64,000 bases of DNA from Silvimonas terrae (GTDB lineage: Bacteria > Pseudomonadota > Gammaproteobacteria > Burkholderiales > Chitinibacteraceae): NCBI RefSeq assembly GCF_014202765.1, contig NZ_JACHHN010000002.1:1-64000 (forward strand). The letters are read 5' to 3'. Positions 17,406 to 26,195 of the stretch are shown piece after piece. The position numbers and the translations under genes are program-made. The stretch's first letter is position 1. Every line of letters begins with the position of its first letter. Below the pieces are notes generated by a model. The model worked only from the letters and a program-made list of their open reading frames with translations. It searched no databases and was not told the origin of the DNA.

Positions 17406-19355
17406 ATGAGCACAAAACGCAAAAGAATATGGCCCGTCGTCCTGGCGGTGATCGTGGCGCTGATTGCGCTGGCTATTTATCTCTTTAACTGGAACATGTT
17501 GCGTGGCCCGATTGCGCAGCGCGTATCAGACAAGCTGGGCCGGCCATTTGCCATTACCGGTGATCTGCACGTGCGCCTGGGCTGGACGCCGACCATCACC
17601 GCAGAGGGGCTGACGTTGGCCAATGCGCCCTGGAGCAAGACCCCGACCATGGCGACCTTGCAAAAGCTGGAGTTCGACCTGCCGCTCAAACCCTTGCTGC
17701 ATCAAGAAATCCAGTTGCCTCGCGTGGTGCTGACCGCGCCGGATGTCACGCTGGAACAAAACGCCCAGGGCCAGAATAACTGGACATTCGACCAACTGAC
17801 CAGCAGCCCGGCTGCCAGTAAGGCCAGCGCCCCGGCGGTGAAGTTGGGGCAAGTGAATGTTGATCATGGTCATGTGCACTACCTGGATGCAGAGGGCTCT
17901 GACATTCATGCCGCAGTGTCTACCCGCAATGGCCTGCAAGGCGCGGATGCGGCGATTGATGTCGCCGCCAAAGGGGCATTTCGCAAGCTGGGCTTTAATG
18001 TCAGCGCCACCGGCGGCGGGGTGCTGGACTTGCGCTCAGCCGATCAACCCTACCCGCTGGCCGCATCCGGTACTGTTGGTCAAACCCGTTTCAGCGCCAA
18101 AGGCACCGTCACCAATCCACAAAAACCAGGTGTTTTGTCGCTCAATTTCAATTTGTCTGGTCAGAGCCTGGCGCAACTTTTCCCTATTCTGAAACTGCCA
18201 CTGCCGGCCACTCCACCGTACCGGCTGGCCGGGCATTTGCAGCATGAAAACCAGGTATGGCAGTTGCAGCGCTTTAATGGGCAGGTGGGTAGTAGTGATA
18301 TTGGCGGCGATTTTGCGGTTGATCTGGCCCCAAAGACCAAAATGATCACGGCGGATCTCAGCTCGCGCCGGGTTGATCTGGCGGATTTCTCCGGCTTTAT
18401 CGGGGCCCGCGCGGAAAGTGGCCAGCCGGCCCCGCCCAAGGGGGATCGGATATTGCCGGACAACCCGTTCAGCGTGGAAAAAATCAACATTGCCAATGCA
18501 GATGTCAAATTCAAAGGCGCACAAATTGTTAATGCCAGCCTGCCGCTGGATAACGTGCAGGCGCATTTGCTACTGAATGACGGTGTGCTCAAGCTTGATC
18601 CGCTCAATCTCGGCGTCGCCGGGGGGCATGTGGTCGCGACCCTCAGTCTGGACAGCACGGCGACGCCGCTTAAAACGGCGGTTGACGCCGCGGCTAGCCG
18701 CTTGCAGCTCACCCAACTGGTGCCAGAACTGGGCAAGAGCAAAGAGGCCAGCGCGGGTCTGGTGGGGGGCAAGGCGCGGCTGGATATGCAAGGCAACAGC
18801 GTGGCCGCCATGTTGGGATCGGCCAATGGCAATGTGGCGGTGATCATGGATGGTGGCCAGATCAGCAAACTGTTGATGCGGCTGACCAATCTGGACATCG
18901 CCAATCTGGTGCCCATCTTGTTCACGGGCGACAAGCCGGTGCCGGTGCGCTGCATGGTGGCTGATCTGGGCGCAACCCACGGCGACGCCACCATCAAAAC
19001 CCTGATTCTGGACACCGATAAACAGGTGGTCACGGGCAGTGGTCATGTCAATTTTCGCGACGAACGTCTTGATATGGCGCTCAAGACCAATCCCAAGGAC
19101 ATTAGTCTGGTCGCCTTTCGCGGGCCGATCGAGATCACCGGCACCTTTAAAAAGCCGTCGGTAAGACCATCCTTGCCACAACCTGTGGGCCGCGCGGCGG
19201 TAGCGGTGGGGCTGGCGTTGATCTCACCACCGCTGGCGCTGTTGCCCCTGGTCGATATTGGCACGGCCAAAGACACGCCCTGCGGGCAGTTGATGCAGCA
19301 AGCCAGTGCGCATGCCACCCAGACTCCCGCCACGGCTCACCCCGCCGCGCATTAA
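17406..19355 (+). CDS. AsmA family protein
   Basis: A 649-residue envelope protein of the AsmA family. A short basic N-terminus and a transmembrane helix (about 9-27) precede a large periplasmic region. GRPFAITGDLHVRLGWTP is the AsmA N-terminal signature; the C-terminal AsmA_2 region includes LRLTNLDIANLVPILFTGD and VTGSGHVNFRDERLDMALKT, ending SGTFKKP-like (ITGTFKKPSVRPSL). Related proteins form elongated bridges thought to move phospholipid to the outer membrane. The ATG at 17406 is chosen since it begins the signal/anchor. Its last codon overlaps the convergent LysR gene by four bases. Confidence 0.88.
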   Translation: MSTKRKRIWPVVLAVIVALIALAIYLFNWNMLRGPIAQRVSDKLGRPFAITGDLHVRLGWTPTITAEGLTLANAPWSKTPTMATLQKLEFDLPLKPLLHQEIQLPRVVLTAPDVTLEQNAQGQNNWTFDQLTSSPAASKASAPAVKLGQVNVDHGHVHYLDAEGSDIHAAVSTRNGLQGADAAIDVAAKGAFRKLGFNVSATGGGVLDLRSADQPYPLAASGTVGQTRFSAKGTVTNPQKPGVLSLNFNLSGQSLAQLFPILKLPLPATPPYRLAGHLQHENQVWQLQRFNGQVGSSDIGGDFAVDLAPKTKMITADLSSRRVDLADFSGFIGARAESGQPAPPKGDRILPDNPFSVEKINIANADVKFKGAQIVNASLPLDNVQAHLLLNDGVLKLDPLNLGVAGGHVVATLSLDSTATPLKTAVDAAASRLQLTQLVPELGKSKEASAGLVGGKARLDMQGNSVAAMLGSANGNVAVIMDGGQISKLLMRLTNLDIANLVPILFTGDKPVPVRCMVADLGATHGDATIKTLILDTDKQVVTGSGHVNFRDERLDMALKTNPKDISLVAFRGPIEITGTFKKPSVRPSLPQPVGRAAVAVGLALISPPLALLPLVDIGTAKDTPCGQLMQQASAHATQTPATAHPAAH

Positions 19356-20239
19356 TGGTCGGCCGTGCCAAACTGGGCCTGGCAGCACTGCAGCCAGCTC
19401 CGGCCGGCGCGTGACAGGTAATCTTCACGCCAGACAAAACCCAGCGCCCACACCAGATCCGGGTCTGAGAGCGGCCGTAATGCGACGCGGGCCGGGTCCA
19501 GTTGCCGGGCAATGGGCTCGGGCAAAATGGCGATGCCAATCTCGGCGGCCACCAGTTCGCCGATGAAATCCCAATGGCGGCTATGTCCGGCCACTTGCGG
19601 GGTAAACCCGGCGTTTTCGCAGGCCTGGCTAATCATATGAGCCAAGGCAAAATCATCTTCGTACATCACAAAAGGCCATGCAGCCAGCTCTGCAATGGCC
19701 ACCGGCGCGGTAGAGGCGGGCGCTTGCGCGTGTGGGTACACCACCACCAGCGACTGGCGGGTGACCGGCAATGTAGCCAGGCCGGGTGTGACTGCAGGCA
19801 GCACGGTAATGCCCAGATCCAGCTCGCCATTGACCACGCTTTCTTCCAGCGCGCGGCCACCTTGCTCTTGCAAGCGCAAAGTCACGCCGGGGTAGAGTTT
19901 ACGAAAACGTCCGATCACCGGGGCCAGATAGCGGCCAGCCATGGGGGGAATACCCACCTTCAGTTCCCCGCGTGCCATGCCATCCACTTCTGCCACTTCC
20001 TGGCGCAGCCGTGCGGCTTCGGCCAGCACCGCCAGGGCACGGGCGTAGGCCACCTTGCCGGCATCGGTCAGCAAAACTTTGCGGCCTTCGCGCAGTAGCA
20101 AGAGCCCACCCAGTTCGTCTTCCAGTTGTTTGACCATTTTGCTGACCGTCGGCTGAGTGACAAACAGCGCCGTGGCGGCGCGGGTAAAGCTTTGCTGGCG
20201 AACCACTTCAACAAAATAACGCAGGGCGCGGATATCCAT
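19352..20239 (-). CDS. LysR-family regulator (CidR-like)
   Basis: A LysR-type transcriptional regulator of 295 residues. The winged HTH (1-60; ALRYFVEVVRQQSFTRAATA, QPTVSKMVKQLEDELG) is followed by the periplasmic-binding-like effector domain (90-290; MARGELKVGIPPM). It is divergent from cidA-cidB, the arrangement in which CidR-type regulators respond to acetate/weak-acid metabolism and activate the holin-like genes. The effector here is not known. Convergent with asmA, overlapping its stop. Confidence 0.85.
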   Translation of the reverse strand: MDIRALRYFVEVVRQQSFTRAATALFVTQPTVSKMVKQLEDELGGLLLLREGRKVLLTDAGKVAYARALAVLAEAARLRQEVAEVDGMARGELKVGIPPMAGRYLAPVIGRFRKLYPGVTLRLQEQGGRALEESVVNGELDLGITVLPAVTPGLATLPVTRQSLVVVYPHAQAPASTAPVAIAELAAWPFVMYEDDFALAHMISQACENAGFTPQVAGHSRHWDFIGELVAAEIGIAILPEPIARQLDPARVALRPLSDPDLVWALGFVWREDYLSRAGRSWLQCCQAQFGTADH

Positions 20240-20328
20240 CTTGCTATTCCAATATGGAATTGATCCGGTAATTATTATTCATTTTATATCTGGATGGCGG
20301 GTTTTTATACTGAGGGCATCGTCGTCGC

Positions 20329-20808
20329 ATGACCCTTGGTTTACCTATCATGTCCAGTTCCATCACATCAGCCACTTACCTTGCCCCGGCGCCCGCCAGC
20401 CCGCTCTGGCAACGGGCCCGGCAATTTTCCAGCGCCACTTTGCAAGTCGTGGCACTTTCTGCGCTGTGGCTGCTGGCCGCCTGGATGCAGGCGCGCTGGC
20501 ATGTGCCTATTCCGGCCAGTTTGCTCGGTTTGCTGCTATTGGCGGCATTGCTGTTTGCCGGCGTGGTCAAAACAGGCTGGATACGGCAGGGCGCCAACTG
20601 GTTGCTGGGGGAAATGCTGCTGTTTTTTGTGCCGGCCGTGCTGGCGGTGGTGAATCACCCGGAACTGCTGCATAGCCAGGGCTGGCGCGTGTGCACGGTG
20701 ATCGGTTTATCCACCGTGGCGGTCATGGTGGTGACCGCATTTGTGGTCGATCAGGTCTACCGGGTGGAACTGATGCTGGCCCGGCGCCGGAGCAACCGTC
20801 ATGTCTGA
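20329..20808 (+). CDS. cidA: CidA/LrgA holin-like protein
   Basis: A 159-residue membrane protein of the CidA/LrgA family with four hydrophobic helices between about 40 and 145. Recognisable are VPIPASLLGLLLLAALLFAG, KTGWIRQGANWLLGEMLLFF, PAVLAVVNH and the final VVTAFVVDQVYR. In Staphylococcus the family modulates murein hydrolase export and cell lysis; recent work also links it to pyruvate transport. The N-terminal 38 residues are longer than usual; an ATG at 20350 is an alternative start. It overlaps lrgB-type gene by 8 bases, as expected of a two-gene operon. Confidence 0.88.
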   Translation: MTLGLPIMSSSITSATYLAPAPASPLWQRARQFSSATLQVVALSALWLLAAWMQARWHVPIPASLLGLLLLAALLFAGVVKTGWIRQGANWLLGEMLLFFVPAVLAVVNHPELLHSQGWRVCTVIGLSTVAVMVVTAFVVDQVYRVELMLARRRSNRHV

Positions 20809-21493
20809 TTCACTGCTCGCTGCGTTTTGTTTTGTGCTGACGGTGGGGCTGTATTACGCCAACAAACGTATCTATAACCGCAATTTGCGCGTGATATTGA
20901 TGCCGCTGCTTGTGACACCCGCCATCTTGATCGCCATTGTGCTGCTGGCCGGTATTCCGTATCAGGACTATATGGCCGACACGCACTGGCTGATGTGGCT
21001 GCTGGGCCCCACCACCATTGCCTTTGCGCTCCCCATTTACGACAACCGCGCCATGGTGCGCAAACACTGGTTATCCATCAGCGCCGGCGTGATTGCCGCC
21101 GTGATCACGTCGGTGGTGAGCTCCGTCATGCTGGCGCGCTGGCTGGGTCTGTCTGTCATGTTGCAAAAAGGCCTGGCCGTGCGTTCGGTGACCACGCCAT
21201 TTGCGATCGAGGCGGCCAAGTCTCTGGGTGGGCCGGCGGATCTGGCGGCCGTGTTTGTCGTGATCACCGGTGTGCTGGGCATGGCGATTGGTGAAACCGT
21301 GCTGGCTTGTTTGCCCATGATCCGCAGTCGTCTGGCGCATGGGGCGATTTTTGGTGCCGCAGCACACGGTGCCGGCACAGCCAAGGCGCGGCAGATTGGG
21401 GAAGTGCAGGGCGTGGTGGCCAGTCTGGTGATGATGACTGCGGGGTTGATCAGTGTTTTGGCTGCACCGCTGATTGGACGGTTGTTTTTTTGA
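20801..21493 (+). CDS. cidB: CidB/LrgB family protein
   Basis: A 230-residue integral membrane protein of the LrgB family. Signatures include MLQKGLAVRSVTTPFAIEAA (KS.TTP.A) and HGAIFGAAAHGAGTAKAR (the conserved H-G-x-GTA-A segment). It acts with CidA as a membrane pair implicated in programmed lysis or small-metabolite transport. The start overlaps cidA by 8 bases. The gene ends directly against a block of 147-bp repeats. Confidence 0.9.
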   Translation: MSDSLLAAFCFVLTVGLYYANKRIYNRNLRVILMPLLVTPAILIAIVLLAGIPYQDYMADTHWLMWLLGPTTIAFALPIYDNRAMVRKHWLSISAGVIAAVITSVVSSVMLARWLGLSVMLQKGLAVRSVTTPFAIEAAKSLGGPADLAAVFVVITGVLGMAIGETVLACLPMIRSRLAHGAIFGAAAHGAGTAKARQIGEVQGVVASLVMMTAGLISVLAAPLIGRLFF

Positions 21494-21508
21494 GCGGTGG
21501 AGTGGCAG

Positions 21509-21935
21509 GGAATCCGGAGTGGCGATATTTGCAGGTATGGGATGCTGACCTGGTGTCGGACTCGTTATTCCGGTGAACGCCGGAATCCAGTGGGGGCCGT
21601 TCCGGCCCCGTTCTCTGGCGAGAACCAGTGTGTAGCCCGGATGGAGCGGTAGCGGAAATCCGGGGTGGCGATATTTGCAAGTATGGGTTGCTGGCCTGGT
21701 GACTGGCTCGTCATTCCGGCGAACGCCGGAATCCAGTGGGGGCCGTTCCGGCCCCGTTCTCTGGCGAGAACCAGTGTGTAGCCCGGATGGAGCCGCAGGC
21801 GGGAATCCGGGGTGGCGATATTTGCAAGTATGGGTTGCTGGCGTGGTGACTGGTTCGTCATTCCGGCGAACGCCGGAATCCAGTGGGGGCCGTTTCGGCC
21901 CCGTTCTCTGGCGAGAACCACCGCGGCTGTTAGCG
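21509..21935. repeat. 147-bp tandem repeat, three copies
   Basis: Three direct copies with starts marked by GGCGATATTTGCA at 21521, 21667 and 21814 (periods 146 and 147). Each unit carries an ATTCCGG..GAACGCCGGAAT inverted repeat and ends with GGCCCCGTTCTCTGGCGAGAACCA, related to the end of the long composite repeat next to it. The copies diverge by few bases, so the amplification is fairly recent. No gene is seen here. Confidence 0.9.
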
Positions 21936-22226
21936 CCTTCGGCGCAGGGTTTAAAAACATTTGATACCCGGGGTGCCGGGCCCACGTCACTTTCTTTGCT
22001 TCGCCAAAGAAAGTAACCAAAGAAAGGCGACCCCAGCCGGGCGGCCCTCCGGGCTTCCCTCGGTTGGTCGGGAGCCTAAGGGCTCCCTCCACGCCCTCGG
22101 CGCTGGGCTTTAACGGGGAAATAAAATCAAAAACAACCCCCACCCCAACCCCAACTGCAACGGCAACTGCAACGGCAAAGGCAACGGCAACGGCAACCCC
22201 AACTGCAACTGCAACCCCAAACCCGC
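21936..22226 (-). repeat. composite repeat element with hexamer tract, copy 1
   Basis: Read on the minus strand: a tract of about 15 degenerate hexamers GTTGNN (22134-22226), then TTGTTTTTGATTTTATTTCC, then a conserved body with CCCAGCGCCGA, GGAGGG, GGCTCCCGACC, and a hairpin of CTTTCTTTGG...CCAAAGAAAG type near 21985-22025. It ends with the GCGCCGAAGGCGCTAAC box and GGTTCTCGCCAGAGAAC, where it merges with the 147-bp repeats. The same order of parts occurs at five other places in the window. The hexamer tract abuts the nnrS stop codon at 22227. Confidence 0.85.
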
Positions 22227-23444
22227 TTATCCTGGTTGCCCGTCCGCTCTGGGTTGCCAGTACATCGGCACATACCGCCAGCCCCATGCCGCAATGGTGA
22301 ACAAACCGGCCACGGCTGCAACGCTGAACCAGAGTGTCGCCTGATGCGTAAAGAACTCGCCGGCAATCCGTGCCAGTACCACCGCGTGCATCAACCAGTA
22401 CAGCATCCAGGTCACTTTGGCCACGGCCAGCGGCCGGCCAGAGTGTCCCAGTGATACGCGGGTCACAAAGCCCAGCAAAGTGCAGCAAAAGAACCCGATC
22501 GTGAGCGCGTGCAAAGGGGCAAGGCCACCCGTATAAAGCCCCGCCCATGCAGCCAGACCTTGGGCCGTGTATAAAGCCAGGGCAATGCCGGCCCACAGAA
22601 AGGCGGCATGCAGCATCGCCAGCAGCGGCACTTTGAAGCTGCGGCGCAAAGACCAGCGATAACTGGCATACAACAGCAGGGCGGCAAAGACCAGATCGGT
22701 CAGGCTGCTATTGATACGGCTATCAAACCAGCCAGCAAGGCTTAAGCCTGCGTGGGCCAGCGCCAGGAGCAACCAGGCATAAAGCAGCCAGAATGGCCGC
22801 CACGCTACGTAAGGCTGCAAGACGGATGAAGAAAAGAACGGCACCATGCGGTGACTGACAATCAGGAAAACGGGCAGTAAAAATGCCCAGATACCGATCT
22901 GGATGGCGCTTTGTACCCACAGCGCCGCCAACGGGCCGGCGGGGTACAGGCTGGCCGCCAACTGGCATGACAGGGCCGGCAGTGCCATGACAAAAGCCGC
23001 CAGCACCAGCCAGGCGTGGCGGCGATCCGCAGCGGCGCTGGCCCGGATGCGATCTGCCCAGATCCATACGGCAAATGCCCAGGCCACAAGATGCAAGGCG
23101 TCTCCGGTTGCATGTAAGGGCGGGATGAACCCGGCCAGGGCAATCAGCAGAGAACCCGATGCATAAAGGCCAATGCTGCCGAGCCAGTACGCTTTGGCTG
23201 GCGCAGCAACGCTCAGCCATTTGGGGCCGGCGGTGTTGATAAAACCCAGCATGAAGAGCGGGAAGAACCCGAAGACCATCAGGTCTGCGTGCAGCCAGGC
23301 TGGCGGCGTAGCGGATGACAGGCTCACCCCGGTCAGGCGCAGGACCATTACCCAGGCCCACCACGCCATGGCGGCCAGCAAGACAAGGCTGCCGCTGAAA
23401 AAGCCCACGCGGTGCGGGGCGGCCAGCAAGGAGGGGTTACGCAT
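22227..23444 (-). CDS. nnrS: NnrS family membrane protein
   Basis: A 405-residue polytopic membrane protein of the NnrS family, with about 12 hydrophobic helices. Typical motifs are HRVGFFSG near the N-terminus, ATPPAWLHADLMVFGFFPLF (conserved His), FINTAGPKWL, HRMVPFFSSS and HALTIGFFCCTLLGFVTRVS. NnrS is a heme- and copper-containing protein that relieves nitrosative stress. It lies downstream of hmp on the same strand, separated by a terminator-like hairpin, so expression may be by partial read-through or its own promoter. The C-terminus ends exactly at a hexanucleotide repeat tract. Confidence 0.92.
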   Translation of the reverse strand: MRNPSLLAAPHRVGFFSGSLVLLAAMAWWAWVMVLRLTGVSLSSATPPAWLHADLMVFGFFPLFMLGFINTAGPKWLSVAAPAKAYWLGSIGLYASGSLLIALAGFIPPLHATGDALHLVAWAFAVWIWADRIRASAAADRRHAWLVLAAFVMALPALSCQLAASLYPAGPLAALWVQSAIQIGIWAFLLPVFLIVSHRMVPFFSSSVLQPYVAWRPFWLLYAWLLLALAHAGLSLAGWFDSRINSSLTDLVFAALLLYASYRWSLRRSFKVPLLAMLHAAFLWAGIALALYTAQGLAAWAGLYTGGLAPLHALTIGFFCCTLLGFVTRVSLGHSGRPLAVAKVTWMLYWLMHAVVLARIAGEFFTHQATLWFSVAAVAGLFTIAAWGWRYVPMYWQPRADGQPG

Positions 23445-23471
23445 GGTGAGGCTTCCTGTGGTGACTCAAAT

Positions 23472-23509
23472 AAAAAAGACCATCCGGCCAGGCCGGATCC
23501 GGATGGTCA
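23472..23509 (-). terminator. terminator/attenuator between hmp and nnrS
   Basis: On the minus strand, GACCATCCGG / CCGGATGGTC (10-bp stem) is followed by CTTTTTTATTTG. It lies 33 bases after the hmp stop and about 30 bases before the nnrS start codon, so it should limit read-through from hmp into nnrS. Confidence 0.82.
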
Positions 23510-23542
23510 AACGCGGCCAGGAGGCGCGTGGTGGTTGGATGG

Positions 23543-24754
23543 TCAAAGCAGATGGTCCAGCAATTCCGGGCCGAACACTTCACGGTGGATACGGTCTGGC
23601 GAGACCCCCTGTGTCAGCAAGGCTTGCCATTGCTGCTTCATGAAACCAATTGGCCCGCAGAGGTAGTACTGCGTGTCGGGCGTATCGGCGTCCAGCACGC
23701 TGGCCAGGCTCATGCGGCCACCATGCGTGAAATCCAGACCTGCGCGGTCTTTATCCTGCGGCGCTTCGTAGAAGGTGATATCACGCAGATGCGGCATGGC
23801 CCGCCGGGCCAGGGCGACGTCATCGCGCAGCGCGTGCTGATCACCATGCCGCGCACCGTGGATAAACGTCGTGGTACGGCGCGGGTTGTGTGCCACCAGC
23901 GTGTTCAGCACGGACACCATGGGGGTGATACCGACACCGGCACTCAGCAGCACGATGGGGTTGTTCCCCTCAATGACCGGATGAAAATCGCCATAGGCCA
24001 CCGTGGTGGAGACCAGATCACCGGGACGCAGGTGTTGATGCAACCAGCTGGATACCTGGCCCGCCGGGGTGACGTCGTTACCGTCTTCGCGTTTTACGGT
24101 TATGCGCCACCACGGCTTGTCCGGGGAATCAGACAAGCTGTACTGGCGGCGCTGGGTGAGATCCTGCTCATCAAACCGCACTGAGACGCTGATGTACTGG
24201 CCCGGCAGAAATGCCCCGGGCGAGCCGCCCTGCGGTTTTTCAAGGTAATACGACACCGCATTGCTGCTTTCGCGGCGAATTTCCATGACGCGGAGCGTTT
24301 GCAATTGACCCGCCTGTGCGCCGGATTGCTGATAAAGGCGAGCTTCGGCGGCAATCAATTCTCCGGCCAGCAGCCAGTAGGCTTCATCCCATGCGCTTAG
24401 GAGTTCTGGCGTGGCGGCGTCTCCCAGCACTTCGTGAATGGCGGCAATCAAATGGCGGCCGACAATGGGGTAGTGCGAGGGCTTGATCCCGACCGCAGCG
24501 TGCTTGTGCACAATACGTTCCAGTACCGGCCCCAGCGCTGCGCTGTTATCGATATTGGCCGCATAGGCAAACACGGCCGCAGCCAGTGATTGCTGCTGGC
24601 TGCCATTGGCCTGGTTACCCATATTGAAGAGGTTGGTCAGTTCCGGATGGGCCGCAAACATGCGGGCGTAGAAATGTCGCGTGATAGTCAAACCGTGTTC
24701 ACGCAAGACGGGAACACTGGCCTCGATATAGGGTCTGGAAGCTGCTGATAGCAT
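23543..24754 (-). CDS. hmp: flavohemoglobin, nitric oxide dioxygenase
   Basis: Flavohemoglobin (403 residues) that oxidises NO to nitrate using O2 and NAD(P)H. The globin domain (1-140) has Tyr29 (B10, HFYARMF), Gln53 (E7) and proximal His85 (IVHKHAAVGIKPSHY). The FAD domain (about 150-260) has RQYSLSDSP, and the NAD domain (265-403) has LLSAGVGITPMVSVL and YLCGPIGFMKQQ. The ATG at 24754 has AAGGA upstream; the codons before it do not resemble the family. An NsrR-like operator lies about 150 bases upstream. Downstream is nnrS, also a nitrosative-stress gene. Confidence 0.96.
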   Translation of the reverse strand: MLSAASRPYIEASVPVLREHGLTITRHFYARMFAAHPELTNLFNMGNQANGSQQQSLAAAVFAYAANIDNSAALGPVLERIVHKHAAVGIKPSHYPIVGRHLIAAIHEVLGDAATPELLSAWDEAYWLLAGELIAAEARLYQQSGAQAGQLQTLRVMEIRRESSNAVSYYLEKPQGGSPGAFLPGQYISVSVRFDEQDLTQRRQYSLSDSPDKPWWRITVKREDGNDVTPAGQVSSWLHQHLRPGDLVSTTVAYGDFHPVIEGNNPIVLLSAGVGITPMVSVLNTLVAHNPRRTTTFIHGARHGDQHALRDDVALARRAMPHLRDITFYEAPQDKDRAGLDFTHGGRMSLASVLDADTPDTQYYLCGPIGFMKQQWQALLTQGVSPDRIHREVFGPELLDHLL

Positions 24755-24899
24755 GGTTTGTGTCCTTGAAGTGGAATTTAATATGCATATTTTGAGGGGA
24801 AGAAAAAGGCCGTTCATGACGACCTTTTCTCTTGTGGCTGACTAGCCCCCTATGTGGCAAAAAATGCGGCACTGTTTGCTGCTGTGCGTACAGCGTATC

Positions 24900-24924
24900 A
24901 AATATGCATTTTGTATGCAATAAA
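24900..24924. promoter_or_regulatory. NsrR-like operator upstream of hmp
   Basis: TGCAT-TTTGT-ATGCA (24905-24919) has the same arms and 5-base spacing as the NsrR consensus centre TGCAT-TTNAA-ATGCA. A second ATGCAT occurs at 24783-24788 in the leader. NsrR is the usual NO-responsive repressor of hmp and nnrS. The nsrR gene is not in this window, so the assignment rests on the motif and gene context. Confidence 0.6.
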
Positions 24925-24953
24925 TAACGGCGGCCTTTTTGCGCCAGCGCGGT

Positions 24954-26075
24954 TCAGGCCACCAGCGCCGCCTGGTTTTTATAAAGCGCGGCCAGTAAAT
25001 CGGATTGCGTGATCATGCCCACCAGCCGCTCACCGTCCACGACGGGCATATGATGCAGGCCCCGGTCAGAAAACAGTGTCACCAGTTCATCGATCGGCTG
25101 ATCGGCTCTGGCGCTGAGCACGCGCGTGGTCATGATACTGCTGACCTTGTCTTGCAGCCCGACACGCCGCAACTGCGGCAGGGGTTGCCTGGCTACGCTA
25201 TCGACCAGGAAATCGTGCAAGGAGACGATGCCCAGCACCTGTTCCTGGGCATTGGCCACCGGCAGCGCGGTGACCTTGTGTTCGGCCAGCAGCGCCCAGG
25301 CCTGGCCGAGCAGGGCGTCTGGCCGTACCGAGACCACATCCCGCGACATGATTTCGTCACACCGCACAGTACCAAAGTGACGTCGATGCGCCCGCAGTTC
25401 GGCGGCAAACAGAATGTCTTCCAGATCCTCCCGGCTGATGTCCACCTCTTCGCCCCGGCTTTTGAGTACGGCTTCCAGATCGTCTGGCGTGACGCCGATT
25501 CGCAAGGTGGGCTTGGGATCAGAGGTGTGATGCACATTGGGTTGCACATGCGGGCGATGCGGGTAGCGGCGCTGCAGCGCGTTGTTAAAGATCAGGGCAA
25601 AGGCCAGCAGCAGCAGAGAATTGAGCAGCACTGGCCAGATTACAAAATGAAAGCCCAGGTGCGCCACGGCCGGCCCGCCAAGCACCGCCGTGAGTGCCAC
25701 GGCACCACTGGGCGGGTGCAGGCAGCGCAGTTTGAACATGGCGCCGATGGCCAGCGCACCGGCAAGACCCGCAGCCAGACCGGTGTGGCCGAGCAGCAGG
25801 CCGCAGGCCACGCCAATGCCGGCCGCCACCAGATTGCCGCCAATAATGGACCACGGCTGCGCCAGTGGGCTGGCAGGCACCGCAAACAACAGCACGGCAG
25901 AAGCGCCCATCGGCGCGACAAACCACGGATTAAGGGTGCCCAGTGCGTGGCGGCTGATGGCCTCCGTCACCAGCAGGCCCAAACCCGCACCCACGCAACC
26001 CAGAAGGCGTTCGCGGAGGCTGGCGGTGGAGGGCGCGGGCACAAAGCTCCGCAGCCATTGCAACAGATGCATCAT
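24954..26075 (-). CDS. HPP family membrane protein with two CBS domains
   Basis: A 373-residue protein. The N-terminal HPP domain (about 5-160) has four hydrophobic helices and the family motifs NPWFVAPMGASAVLLFAVPA, SPLAQPW (HPP family SPLAQPxxxxGG) and the naming LHPPSGAVALTAVLGG. A C-terminal pair of CBS domains follows (about 235-295 and 310-370; IMSRDVVSVRPDALLGQAW, LPVANAQEQVLGIVSLHDF, HHMPVVDGERLVGMITQSDL). Some HPP proteins transport nitrite in cyanobacteria and chloroplasts; CBS pairs bind adenosyl ligands. The start is uncertain: ATG 26075 or GTG 26120. It is divergent from marR-clcA. Confidence 0.88.
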   Translation of the reverse strand: MMHLLQWLRSFVPAPSTASLRERLLGCVGAGLGLLVTEAISRHALGTLNPWFVAPMGASAVLLFAVPASPLAQPWSIIGGNLVAAGIGVACGLLLGHTGLAAGLAGALAIGAMFKLRCLHPPSGAVALTAVLGGPAVAHLGFHFVIWPVLLNSLLLLAFALIFNNALQRRYPHRPHVQPNVHHTSDPKPTLRIGVTPDDLEAVLKSRGEEVDISREDLEDILFAAELRAHRRHFGTVRCDEIMSRDVVSVRPDALLGQAWALLAEHKVTALPVANAQEQVLGIVSLHDFLVDSVARQPLPQLRRVGLQDKVSSIMTTRVLSARADQPIDELVTLFSDRGLHHMPVVDGERLVGMITQSDLLAALYKNQAALVA

Positions 26076-26147
26076 TTCAGTGAATTCCAGAGGCAGAACG
26101 TACGTTGGCGCAAAGCACACGCCTGGTTTTTATGTTAGGCCCGCAAA

Positions 26148-26166
26148 TATATCATATTGTGATATA
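26148..26166. promoter_or_regulatory. perfect 7-5-7 palindrome, candidate MarR operator
   Basis: TATATCA-TATTG-TGATATA is a perfect inverted repeat with 7-bp arms. It lies 30 bases before the marR start and 73 bases before the HPP-CBS ATG, in the only intergenic space of the divergent pair. MarR-family proteins typically bind such 16-20 bp palindromes in their own promoter. Binding is inferred. Confidence 0.6.
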
Positions 26167-26195
26167 AATGACGCTCTCGAATTGCGGGGCAATCC

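Noticed and set aside
21565-22596. A 343-codon minus-strand frame with Val-Ala repeats
   Set aside because: It is the translation of the GTTGNN tract and the 147-bp repeats and overlaps nnrS in another frame; there is no coding support outside the repeats.
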